Positions 12,001 to 23,255 of a stretch of DNA of 64,000 nt are shown piece after piece; within the stretch, counting starts at the first letter, position 1; every line of letters starts with the position of its first letter. Source of the DNA: Trochalopteron elliotii. Taxonomy: Eukaryota > Chordata > Aves > Passeriformes > Leiothrichidae. The notes under the pieces were generated by a model, which worked only from the letters and a program-made list of their open reading frames with translations, searched no databases and was not told where the DNA came from. The position numbers were made by a program, and so were the translations under genes. The DNA lies in the NCBI GenBank assembly GCA_024734555.1, contig JANPWX010000151.1:480567-544566 (forward strand), written 5' to 3'.

Positions 12001-13745
12001 ACAGGCTGCAAAGCAGTGGTGGGTCAAGATGCCACAGGAAATCACAGCTTTCACCTGGACTGAGGTGTTCAAGCAAGAAGCCAAGCAAATTGTAGCTTCC
12101 AGTTGTTCCACACCAGGTTTTTGAGACTTAGCCCAAAGTTTTTTGCTCAAATTTGAATCCCCATGTCACATTTGCCCAGAACGCAATCCCTGTCCTTCAT
12201 TCTCATTAACAAGTGGCTGCCTCTCAATGTTTTCTCTGTATTTTGGTGACTAATTTACTTTGAATGTTCTCTCCAACCTGAGTATTTCATAGAAAGCTGC
12301 CTTCCTATAAATTTCCTGTGAGAGGTCCTCAAAGTCTAAAGCTCTCGTGTCCCAGCACCATCACAGGAGCTCCTCCACTGAATGTTCCAATGCCATTCTG
12401 TTTAACAGACAATAAACATCTTGAAATCATTCAAATTCCCACAATACATGCAGCTCCCAAGCAGTTTTCCCTGGAGTGTTCTTACAGCAGCACCACTGCT
12501 GGCTGACACCCAGAGGTTCACTTCATTATCTCCCTCATCAAAGCCTATCTGAAGGTAACAACATCCTTCACTTTTACATTTTGCCTAAAGATAGATCCTG
12601 GGCAGATACTGCTAAAAAAAAAAAAAAGAAGATTAAGAAGCAGAAGGTCAAAGAGCAGAGTAAACAACAGCATCCTACACCCTGCCAACTTAAACAGCAG
12701 CACAGGAATACACTAAAGCAATATTCTGAGCTTATTATCACAGCAACTGCAAAAAGGCAAGTCGTGGCCTGGTCTAAACCAGAGAGGTTTAACATGGACA
12801 TTCAGCAGAAGTGAAGTACAAAGGATAAAGGTGATGGTTCAGATAAGACAATGAACAAATCCATCTCTGTTCAGAATTTCTCTGTTTACAGCATGGAAGA
12901 TAAAGTGTGTGGATAACAGAGCAAAGTGACCCAAAGAGTACCAGTGTAAAATTTTTTCTCACATTCACTCCCCATCCCCAGAGTGGAACAGCAACTTCTT
13001 CTCTGTAAGTTTAGAGTTTTCTTTGCAGCTTCAAAGATGAGGAGGATAAAGATTTCACACCCTTTTCAGAAAAGACAACCATTTTCTCTGTATTTTTCTG
13101 TTAGGAAAAATGCAAGCGTCCACACACACATTGTAAATTGCATGCAAACTAAATAAAGAAACTGTTCAAATGGCTCTTGTTATGAAAGCCAAACATAACA
13201 ACCTCTTCCATTATAAATTTTAAATGCTGAAAACCTCTGTAGCTAGAGGAGCTAAAATGAATTGTAAACCATTGAGACAACAATAAGGAAGTCACAATAT
13301 TTTGTATAAAATGCCACTTAGAAACAACTCTCCTCCGTCTTATGTAAGTAATCTACCAGGAAGGTAAAAATTGGAAATGGGAAAATGGGAATAAAAAAAA
13401 AAGAAAATGGGAATAATAAAAAAATAAAAAAAAAGGGAAAGAAAATAAGCAAAAAACCCCAAATCTACTAATAAATAGCACTCTATCAAGATGAGTGAAT
13501 GGATTACCAGCAGTAATCCTAAAGACTGGGAAAAAGAATTGGGGATTTTTTTCCCTCACAAACTCCTCTCCTGACATTTCACTTGTCCATCAGATAAACT
13601 GATTTGTAGCATTCCCTCATCCATCTGGAGTCTACAGGCAGAGTAATGCTGCCAAAGAGCAGACACCAAAGGAGTAGTGCTGAGCAATTTCCCAGATAAA
13701 TGGATTTTCCTGACTCCCAGGTAATGGTGTCACAACTCAGGCACC
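9019..13745. other. Unique noncoding DNA
   Basis: No gene supported. Contains the perfect hairpin at 10556-10592, an A-run near 12616 and A-rich simple sequence near 13394-13436. Open frames here show no splice or homology support. Confidence 0.5.
10556..10592. repeat. Perfect 15-bp inverted repeat, 7-base loop
   Basis: CTGGTTTTGTTAGGA at 10556-10570 is followed by CACTACA and then its exact reverse complement at 10578-10592. Pairing stops cleanly at both outer ends. Too short for a microRNA precursor. It fits a replication template-switch inverted duplication. Confidence 0.95.
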
Positions 13746-14021
13746 TTTGAGTAATGACCTTGAGCAATCCTGCAGCAAGGCAGGACCACAGAGATTGGAT
13801 ACCAGGAAAATCTTCTTCACAGAAAAGGTTCTCAAACACTGGAACAGGCTGCCCAGGAAAGCAGTTGATTCACCATCCCTGGAGGTAATTAAAAGATGTG
13901 TAGATGTGGCCTCTGGGGACGTGGTTAGTAGTGGGCTTGACAGTAAAAGCTGGACTCAACGACATAAAATGGTATTTTCAGCCTAAATGATTCAGAGATT
14001 CTATGAAAATTCTATGAAAAT
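13746..14021 (+). mobile_element. CR1 LINE, 5'-truncated 3' end
   Basis: This is the 3' end of a CR1 non-LTR retrotransposon. The frame at 13747-13986 carries the conserved C-terminal tail of the CR1 ORF2 polyprotein: KIFFTEKVLKHWNRLP, then SPSLEVIKRCVDVA, matching the family pattern 'FFTERV..HWNRLPREVV.SPSLEVFK'. At DNA level CACTGGAACAGGCTGCCCAG is an almost exact CR1 word. The 3'UTR ends in CCTAAATGATTC and a decayed tail repeat, ATTCTATGAAAATTCTATG (to 14020), the CR1 3' signature. The reverse transcriptase core and endonuclease are absent: this is a dead 5'-truncated copy of about 275 bp, the usual fate of CR1 in birds. The 5' breakpoint is uncertain by about 20 bases. Confidence 0.95.
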
Positions 14022-17000
14022 AGAAAGAGCAGATTGCAAAGTGAAAGGCAAGATGAGAAATGCATTGCTCAGAGTTCCCCCAGAAGAATAACTGCAACAT
14101 CATTGTTTTTTGAGAGCAAAGGTAGCCAGCATCCCCATGGAATTAAGTGAGGGGATGAGTGTGAGGAAGAAATAAAGTTGATATGGCAGTTTCACCCTCA
14201 GGAGAGCAAAGGCTGGTTGTAAAGATAAGTAAATGTATCTTTGGTGAATAACATGGCTTTTTATGTGCCATAAACCACTCAACATATACACATTTCTGCA
14301 ATCCAGTAACAACCTGAACTGCAGCATCACAAATTGCAGCTTTTAAGCTCATCTTTGGTGTTTTTGCAGCAAAGGACCAACAGAGAGGTCTGACTAGGAC
14401 CAGAGTGATGTCTTTGTACAGAACATTTCCTCACTGTCAGGAGAGTTTTGCCCTTTTCAGGCTGCCAGTGAGAACTCATCCTGCTGCAGGGTGGTTGCTC
14501 AGCATCACACCTGCAAGGACACTTTGGGCATGTTCCTGGAAGGGCAGAGGCACAATCTGGGGATGCCAAAAGTGCTTCTCTGTGGGGTATTGGCTGTTGT
14601 GGAGTAGCAGAGGTGGACAGACAAGTTCTGTGTGGTTTTTCTCAGGCGTGTTTTGGGCTGCTTTGCTTGTGCTCAGTGCAGACAGGGATTTGTAGGAAGT
14701 TCAGCACAAATGATTCTGTGCAGGTTTCTTTAAATACACACCCTTCTCTAGCTAGTTGCTTAATGGATTTTCATACAAGACCAGAGAAAAACAGTGTTTA
14801 AGGGGTGTAACACTACACAGAATTCATTCATACTGAAGTACTTCCTCATAAAATTCAAGCACTTTTTTCAAAAGCATGCTTCTTCCTCTGGAAAAGTATT
14901 CTTTACAGGAAAAATACCCTCAGAATAGAGTTTGATCACTTTCTTGCAGATGAAGGTTTATCTGAGCCTCAGCTATGACTTGATATCTCTCATGGTTGAT
15001 GAATTTAATAGCAGCTGTTTGCACCAGCTGCAATTCTTCTTTATAGGTAGTTATCTGTACTCACTCTTGACAAAAATCCCCAGCCTTCAGCACAGAGATA
15101 AGATCAGGGATGCTCCTTTCTTCTTTATTCTGAGGAAGAGGTTCCAGGGCATTGCAGCAAATTAATCCTGCAGTTGCACCTCCAGTTTTAGAAGGGATTT
15201 AAAATCAAAGTGCCAGTGAGAGGCACGCCCATGTGAAGGCAGAGAGAAGGGATTTAAACAGAACCTGCTAGATTTTAAAGCACTGATTAGTTCAGTAACA
15301 GGCAAGTCTAAACTCCTGCAGGGTTCCAGGGGAAAATAGCCTGAGTATTTTCAAGAAACTATAGTTTAGGAGTTTAATGCCATTGGTTTCTCACCTCAAA
15401 GGCTCACTGGCACAGGCATCATGCTGAGCTTCAAGCCTTGGTGCCTAAGTGGAAACAGCTTCCAAAAGACAGATTTGAATCCTTTGTTTGAGCATAGAAT
15501 CATTTTCAATAGCAGCATTTTCAATCTCAAAATGTATTATTAACAACTGAGCTAGGAGTGGATTTTGTTCCATAATTAAAGTGCATGGAGTGCAATATCC
15601 AGCTGCCTCTTAAGGAAACCATGACAGAGCTAGACTTGACTGTTGGTGGAACTGCTCCAGCAGCCACTAAAATACTATGTATTTTAGATTTAAATGTCAT
15701 TCTGCTTCTAACTCTAGATTAGTTTATTTCCAAGCTGCTCTCCCACAAATTTATGCCATCTCTCAGCAATAGTTACACAGAAAGTGGATCCCAGCTGGCA
15801 AGACCAGGATGACTCTTTAAGCTGTTTGAACAGGGCTCAGTGAAGATGTGGATCCAATTAGTAAAAGTATCTGTGTCTGCAAATCTAGAAAATTTGGTCC
15901 AAAGGAAAGGAAGTGCTCTTATGCAGATATTAAGAGTCCAAGCTATCCTTTGTAGATAACTTACCTGGCACTCATAAAACTTGGCAGCAACAGTGTCCAC
16001 AATCACATTTATTGGTATTTGCAGGTTATTAGTTTCAATTCCTGTTTCCCCCATGCTCCTAATCTTTGCTACCCTTCTGTTTATCAACACTGCAACAAAT
16101 CAGATGATAATATTCATTAACACATCCCTCTGTAACACCAAAAACTCTATAGAACCAGCTCACCTTGTGGTTGCACATAGGCTGGTGGAAACAGCTGAAC
16201 GAAGAATTTGAATTTCAGGGGTGTCAATATTACCTATGATGGTAGACAGGTAAGCCAAAAGCTACCATGTTACACACTTGTCTAAATCTTCATTTTTTAA
16301 ACCAGAAATCAGCTACAAGATTTTTTTTTTCCTTTTTCTTTTTTTCTATTTTTTTTTAATCTAGCACTTCTCCCTTTCTAAGCATGGCTACTTGTCCTGT
16401 TCCTGACTCTACAGCCCCCCTCACGCTGTCAGTGATCAATTTGATGGTCTTCCCACTAAGATTTTTATCTTCTATCTGACCTGGCCTTCCCCAAAATCTA
16501 TCATTTTATGGCATGGAAAAAGCAGTTAGCAGTGAGGTCCCAGCACAGTGCACTCAGCCGATGGATTTTCAATAGTATCTCACACCTTGCCACACAAAGG
16601 GAATTTTTTCCCCCCAAATGGTCCTCAGATATCAGAGTACCAACATAAAGACCAAAGGCAGCCAGTACACAAGGCCACAAGTATCACAGTGACTACCAGA
16701 AAACACACTTTGAGACAACTTTTCCATTTACAGTGTTTGACTTGCATTCACTGCCACCAACATGAGATGAAGGAAATTACCTTATCAGGCCTTTTGTTGA
16801 AGAACTGGCAGATTCTCCTGCCTGCTTAACAAAAGCTAAACTGTGCTCCATCTCCTTAGTAACCACAGCAAACAAATATGCTCAGAAAGGGGGGGCACAA
16901 TCTACTAACACAGAATCAGGTTCAGTTTATTTCCACACTGCTGACACATTTTAATGCTAACCAAGTCACAGCTGGGCAAGAGCAGCTATAAATCTGTGTC

Positions 17001-17267
17001 CTGGTGCTGCACAGTGCCATCCTCCTGACTTTCCATCTCTCTTCTTGGAGCTTAATATCTGTTCAGAACTTCCACAGAGCATTAGAACCTATCTCTGCAT
17101 CTCAGCTGGACTTTTTCACCCAGTTTCCAAGCCAGTGCCTAATCCAAGCCAAGCCTTGGCCCTTCTCCTCCAGAGCCAACATTTTTCATGGAAAGCATCA
17201 GCCTCATCTGCCTAAACAGCATTCCTACCTGAGACAGACTGCTGCTGACCCTGCAAATCTGAGAAAA
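14022..17267. other. Unique noncoding DNA
   Basis: No gene supported. A T-rich tract lies at 16319-16360. Open frames are unsupported. Confidence 0.5.
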
Positions 17268-17902
17268 TCAGATTCACACTGTGAACATCATTTACTAAAT
17301 GTTATATGTTCTATACTTTAGCCAGTGTAAAAAACCAAGGACAACAAAAAACTGTGGTCCATCAGATGCACACTGTGAACATTGTTTACTAAATATTATA
17401 TGTTCTATACTTTAACCAGTGTGACAAAACCAAGGACAGCCCACAGCTGTGTTCTATCAGATCCACACTGTGAACATTTTTTATTAAATGTTACATGTTC
17501 TATACTTTAGCCAGCGTGACAAAACCAAGGACAAACAACAACTGTAGTCCATCAGATCCACACTATGAACATTGTTTATTAAATTTTACATGTTCCATAC
17601 TTTAGCTAGTGTGACAAAACCGAGGACAACCAGCAATTATGGTCCATCAGATCTACACTATGAACACTGTTCACTAAATGTTATATATATGTTCTATACT
17701 TTAGCCAGTGTAAAAAAATGACAAGCAGCAACTGTGGTCCATTAGATCCACACTATGAACATTTTTTACTAAATGTTTTATGTTCTACATATAGCCAGTG
17801 TTATATATAGCCAGTGTGATATATATGTGAACATTGTTTACTAAATGTTATATATTCTATACTTTATCCAGCGTGACAAAACCAAGGACAGCCCACAATT
17901 GT
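17268..17902 (+). repeat. Minisatellite, 95-bp period, about seven copies
   Basis: The word TCAGAT.CACACT(G/A)TGAAC recurs at 17268, 17362, 17457, 17552, 17647 and 17742, giving spacings of 94, 95, 95, 95 and 95. A final copy starts at its GTGAAC at 17827, only 72 bases after the equivalent place in the sixth, so about 23 bases were lost there. Inside each unit are TTTACTAAATGTTA, TGTTCTATACTTTA(G/A)CCAG and ACAAAACCAAGGACA. Copies differ by about 5-15%, so the array is not freshly homogenised. No reading frame is maintained. Confidence 0.97.
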
Positions 17903-19106
17903 CAAATTAACAGCAGAGACTTGGGTGCAAAGCACTGCTTTTATGGACACAGATTTCTTAGGATAGTTTACATGGCCTGTGAGACTAGAAACTCAACAGC
18001 TCCTTATGGAATTTATTTCAGGAATTAGACAGGTCTGAGATGTTCATCTGATCACCTAAAATACAGCAGTGCTTTCCTGTGCAGAGAAGGACATGTCAGA
18101 AAACAAACACTGAGCAGTCTGTACCCATGGCAAGAGGCATGCAAGCAACAGCACTTCCCTGATATATCTGTCCCACATTTTCTGAGCATTTCTTTTCCAG
18201 TTTAGTTCCTGTGAAAAAGAAGCTGAAGTTGCAAGCTGCAGCCCTTCCTGAAGGGATCTGGAATCACCCAGCTGGGGCACAAGCCATGTGCAACCTTCTT
18301 TTCAGCATGTGCACACTTTGAGAAGTTGTTTTTAAGGGAGCAGAATCAGTTTTGTAACTTTTAGCTTGTGGTACTTTCCTCCAAGTGGTGGGCTCCTGCC
18401 TCCTCTTTTATTTTCACTCCTGCCATCGGAACATCTTTTCACAAGTTCAAGATAAGTAAAGAAGCCAAGTCATACACAGAAGATGACATTTTTCAAAAAA
18501 CACCCACACTCACATTCAGCTAAAAGCCAAGCTCTATCCCCAACGAAAGGGAGATAAATTGAGAAAAGAGCATTTCCCAGAGTTACCAAGCATTGTTCTA
18601 GCTGAAGCTTTTCAGCATCACAACTACATCAGATAATCCCAGACCAACACTACACAGGCCCCTGAGCCAAAGCCTTATGAAAACACAGCTTAGAAACACA
18701 AACTGTTCCCACAGCCTAAATGAAACTAACTCCAGACTCTGGATGCATCAGGCTGATGGTTTTGTTTCTAACTCCTAGTTCAGTTTATATTCCCTTCCCA
18801 ATGACTGACATTAGACTGACAGTTCAGCGAGGCAATAAAAATGAAGTCACCCCTTGTTCTGAGCAAAAAGAGAAAGTAATTGGGATCTCTTTGTAGGTTT
18901 CATGGCTGAGAGAGAAGCATTTCACTGTGTCTGATTCTAATTAATAGCTCTGATTCTTCAATTAGCAGCAACATGTCAATCTGGTGACTTCGCTTGGAAA
19001 TCAACATTTGGATAGTTAACAATTGTGAGAGAAAGACTTGAAATCCAGGTGGTTACTCTTGATCCTTCATCAGGGTAGTTGAAAGAGGAGTAGGGAAATC
19101 AGGGGG
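17903..19106. other. Unique noncoding DNA
   Basis: I see no gene, known repeat or strong regulatory word in this stretch. Confidence 0.5.
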
Positions 19107-19327
19107 AAAATAAAAATAAATAAATAACATAAAATAAAATAACAAAATAAGATAACATATCATAAAATAACATGGCATAACATAACATAGCATAACATAA
19201 CAAAGTAAAATAAAATAAAGCAAAATAAAGTAAAGTAAAGTAAAATAAAATAAAATAAAGTAAAGTAAAGTGAAGTAAAGTAAAGTAAAGTAAAGTAAAA
19301 TAAAATAAAATAAAATAAAATATTAAA
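19107..19327 (+). repeat. Pentanucleotide satellite (AAAAT/AAAGT)n with (CATAA) variants
   Basis: A run of about 220 bases in 5-base steps. It is AAAAT at both ends, AAAGT in the middle (about 19220-19295) and a block of CATAA units near 19150-19200. The variant blocks are segregated rather than mixed, so the array grew by separate local expansions. The minus-strand Phe/Tyr/Leu frame across it is a repeat translation, not a gene. Confidence 0.95.
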
Positions 19328-22300
19328 ATGAACCCTGGAACAAGTTTTAAGTCTAACTTGAGTATTCTTCCAAGAAGAAAACCCAACCTAGTGATAAGTC
19401 TGTCCCGCTTACTTGCAAATGGGCCATATCCCAGCTTTATGTACCCTGGGGAAACCCTGCTGCCTTATTTTTCTGATTCTCACTAAAAAAAAATGGATAT
19501 AATAGTACTGATTTGACTTTTGAGCTTAGAGTAAAGATAAAGCTCTTTCTAAATGTAGACAAGCTCTTCAACTTTGGTCACACTTAAGGGCAAAAGCTTT
19601 TAGTTGGAGCCAAGAGCACTAGTAGCAGGGTGGTAAAAAAAAAAACAAACCCAAAACACAAGACAAAACTCTAATGGCACCTCGAATGGTCAAACTTTAA
19701 ACACCTAACAAGCTTCTCCTCCCCCTCTGAAAGTGAGAGAACTCTCTTTTTTAAACCATTTTTATTTAGAAATGAGGAAACAAAGACAAGGAGGAGTAGA
19801 CATGGGAGACACTCAGCTCTGGCACTCGGAGCATTCTTTGTGACATCCTCCCATCAGCCCCGTTGAGTCAAGGGATGATGCACCATGAGATGACACAGAA
19901 GAAAGCAGGGTTTGAGAAGGGACTGCACACCACAGCTCACCAACCCACACAGCTGGGGAACAATTATGAATTCATCAGCCCAGTTAATTCTCCTGAGGGA
20001 GACAGGAGACAGGGACCCTCACTCCCTTGGGAACAGACAATTCCACGTGCCCCTGGCTGCCCAGGATTAACATCCAAAACTAAAGTGCCTCTGCTGTTGT
20101 TGGCATGCACCCCACACCCCCAGCAGCTGTTTCCAAACAGGGAAAGAGCTCCAGTTTGCCTCTAGACATTGTAGGAAGTTCACCTAGATTTTTCCATCCC
20201 CTCCTGGCAGTGGTTGGCTCAGTACCAAGAGAGAAGCATCTATTGAGCCTTTTTGTTCTTCAAATCCTATATCTCTCCTCATTGGCAGCAGGCCAGGTTG
20301 TCCCTCCTAAAACATTCAGTATTTAGGAAGGAGCACAAAAGAAGGAAGAGGCCTTTTGAAGTGTTTCTAGCAGGGTGTCAGAGGTTTCCTCAGACACCTC
20401 TGCATGGCTTTTCTTTTGTTTTCTGTCACATTTGTTATTTTGATATTTTTCATTTGTTAAACCTTTTGCTTTACAAAACACCTCTGAAGAGCAGTCTCGC
20501 TGAAATTATTTTAAGCCAATCTGCAAGGGCTGGACCCTTAGAAATTGATACATTAACACATGGTTTATAAGATTCTGGCCAGGTGTTAATCTGTATCATG
20601 CTGTCCCATAATCCAGAGCAAGGATTACTTACCATCCTGCAAGGAGCACTAGGAGGGAGCTGGGTGCAGTCCAGCACAGACAACAAGGGCTGTGCAAATG
20701 TAAATTAGGTGCTTACTTAAATATTCCCCTCTCTGGCCTTTCATCCAGGCTTTGGTGGGAGCAAATTGCTGTGCATGCAGTGGTGGCACTGAAGCAGTTT
20801 ATTTTCCCTGGTGTTCCCTCTGTATCCAAGCTCCTCAGCTGGGGTTGGCATGTTTTATCTCACTCAATTTCCTGGCCTCTGAAACACCTTTATTTGCCAT
20901 GTTTTTCCCACGTGTTTCCAATAAAAATCACCTCAGACCCATGAAAATTTTAAAGTGTGTCTACCTGTCTCCAGTCTAAGGGTCTTCAAACCAAAGCACA
21001 GACACTCTGTGACCAGTGCTCAGGTCACATTGTCAGTCCATGTCCATCCCTATTTGTGAAAAGGACCATAATTTATGGCAACCTTCCAAGTCTGGGCTGG
21101 ATCAATGCCTGACTCACCCCAAACACACAAATCCTCCTCCTTCTCTGCTCCCACATCCACAGATTTTGGACAATAGACATTAATTCAGAAAGACAAACAC
21201 AAAAAAAAACACAAAAGGGGAAGGTGTTGCCTGTATTCCCCAACTGCCAGGATGGGTTTTGGTGACACTCCCTGCCCCCAGGATCCTCTTGAAGGATGAG
21301 GCACAGGACACAGCTCCTGCAGAAGCTCCTGCCCTTCCCATTCCCACCTCTGGTAGCCCCAAAACTCCACCATGGGTCACCACTGGTGGCAGAGTGCATC
21401 AGGAGAGAGGGCATTGCACAGCAAAACACATTCAGGAATATTTTGGCAAAAAGCAGAGCACCTTTTACACGGGTCCTTCAAAATCTGGCATCAAACATAA
21501 CAAAAAGCAATCACCACTGTTACATGTAACATTATCTATAAGTTCAAGAGGCATATAGTGGTAAAGAGAGAGATTTTTAGGGGATGCTTTAATGCTTCTC
21601 AATATTTTTTTTTTACTCTTGGTTAGAAAAGTTATTGCTGATCTTCAAAACAAATAAAAATCTGCTTCTGATCCTTGTTGGAATTGATAAAATAGCTTGA
21701 AATCTGAGTGGTTCTGGGCAAGAGGGTCAACACCTCTGTAAAAAAGAAAAACAGGCTGGGTCTGAAGCCCTGTTTCCTATCTCCTGCCTGAATCCCTAGT
21801 AAATTACTTCAAAGAATGGGAGCTTAATTTCTGCTCATTCAAAGTCATGCCTCTTCCTGAAGGAATGCCTTTATTCCCGTTGCCCATTTGAAAATTCAGA
21901 ATGTACTGCACTGCATAAAAAATGATCTACACTTGCAGCTTAAGAAAACAGGTTTTGAAATAGATCTAAATTAGGTTTAACCATCTCTCACACGTCCCAG
22001 CCTGAAGGAGCACCCTAGCAACAATCTTCAGCATTTTGCAAACATTTGCTACTAATTATGGGTTCTTAGAACAATAATGCACGGCCCCATGCTTTACAGA
22101 AAGAGGCCAAAAGCAGCCTCAAAAGTGAGCCTCAGTCTTTAATTTAAACCAGTGCCATACAAATTCTCAAATATACATTTGCAAAAGCCTCCCAAAACGC
22201 TGCTCTGATTAATGGCTGCAAAACCTTGTAAAAGCTCACTTGTCAGGCATCAAAATGCAGGCTGAGAAAAAGCTCGTGTAGAGCAGCTAAACAGAAACCC

Positions 22301-22568
22301 TTTGAAACAGCTTTTTCCCTGCACCTTGAGGGATGGCAACACAGCAGAGCAGCCCACAGGAGAGCTCCCAACAGCTGGAGGGTTTGCTCTGTGCTGGCTC
22401 AGGGGCTCCCAGACCTGATTCCAGGCAGTTTAATCAGACCCTGTGACAGGCCAGGCTGCCCCATCAACCCCCAGCCTGGGCACTGAGGATTTTGGGCTTT
22501 CTGTGCTGACAGGCACTGGCCCCAAGAAAACATTGGATTGACCTGAGGCCTTGGAAAAGGCTTCCAAA
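19328..22568. other. Unique noncoding DNA
   Basis: Somewhat less AT-rich in 19800-21400, but no gene model is supported: frames overlap on both strands with no splice logic. Poly(T) at 21606-21613. Confidence 0.5.
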
Positions 22569-22644
22569 ATTGAGTGACAGCACTGGGATTGTGGGTGTGG
22601 AGTTTGAATAGAAGGGTGTGATATCACAGGGTGGAAAACTCAGA
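22569..22644 (+). mobile_element. Possible left part of an LTR interrupted by the gap
   Basis: The bases before the gap (GGAGTTTGAATAGAAGG, then TGTGATATCACAGGGTGGAA) have the style of the 5' half of an avian ERV LTR. The sequence after the gap looks like an LTR 3' half. If both belong together, the gap removed most of one element. Recognition is by style only, so confidence is low. Confidence 0.3.
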
Positions 22645-23034
22645 NNNNNNNNNNNNNNNNNNNNNNNNNNNNNNNNNNNNNNNNNNNNNNNNNNNNNNNN
22701 NNNNNNNNNNNNNNNNNNNNNNNNNNNNNNNNNNNNNNNNNNNNNNNNNNNNNNNNNNNNNNNNNNNNNNNNNNNNNNNNNNNNNNNNNNNNNNNNNNNN
22801 NNNNNNNNNNNNNNNNNNNNNNNNNNNNNNNNNNNNNNNNNNNNNNNNNNNNNNNNNNNNNNNNNNNNNNNNNNNNNNNNNNNNNNNNNNNNNNNNNNNN
22901 NNNNNNNNNNNNNNNNNNNNNNNNNNNNNNNNNNNNNNNNNNNNNNNNNNNNNNNNNNNNNNNNNNNNNNNNNNNNNNNNNNNNNNNNNNNNNNNNNNNN
23001 NNNNNNNNNNNNNNNNNNNNNNNNNNNNNNNNNN
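22645..23034. other. Assembly gap, 390 N
   Basis: 390 consecutive N. Any protein frame drawn across it is meaningless. Its position beside an LTR-like segment suggests the assembler failed on repetitive sequence. Confidence 1.
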
Positions 23035-23255
23035 TGCGGACCAGGGGTGGTTGGTTATTGGGTTAAAAGTAAAAAATAATTTAGGTGTCATTTCTTAATT
23101 AGACAGTTTATCCTTAAAAGGCCTTGTAGAGAAAGAGATAGGAGTTATTTTTCAGTTTGTTAGCTAGAAGTGCTGTAGAACTCAGGGTTTGTGAGACTGT
23201 AATGTAGATAAGAATTAATAAACATCTGAGTCTGAACAAGAAAAACCATCTCAAG
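23035..23255 (+). mobile_element. Probable 3' part of an endogenous retrovirus LTR
   Basis: The segment after the gap contains TTTATCCTTAAAAGGCCTTG, TTAGCTAGAAGTGCTGTAGA, GTAATGTAGATAAGAATT and an AATAAA at 23217-23222 followed by CATCTGAGTCTGAACAAG. This is the arrangement of the U3/R end of avian ERV LTRs, with a poly(A) signal near the 3' end. No retroviral coding sequence flanks it in the visible bases. The exact 3' end and target duplication cannot be set because the 5' end lies in the gap. Confidence 0.5.

Noticed and set aside
19099..19386. 95-codon minus frame rich in Phe, Tyr and Leu
   Set aside because: It is the translation of a pentanucleotide satellite.
22618..23098. Three 150-codon frames across the N gap
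   Set aside because: Nearly all residues are undetermined; the frames exist only because N contains no stop codon.
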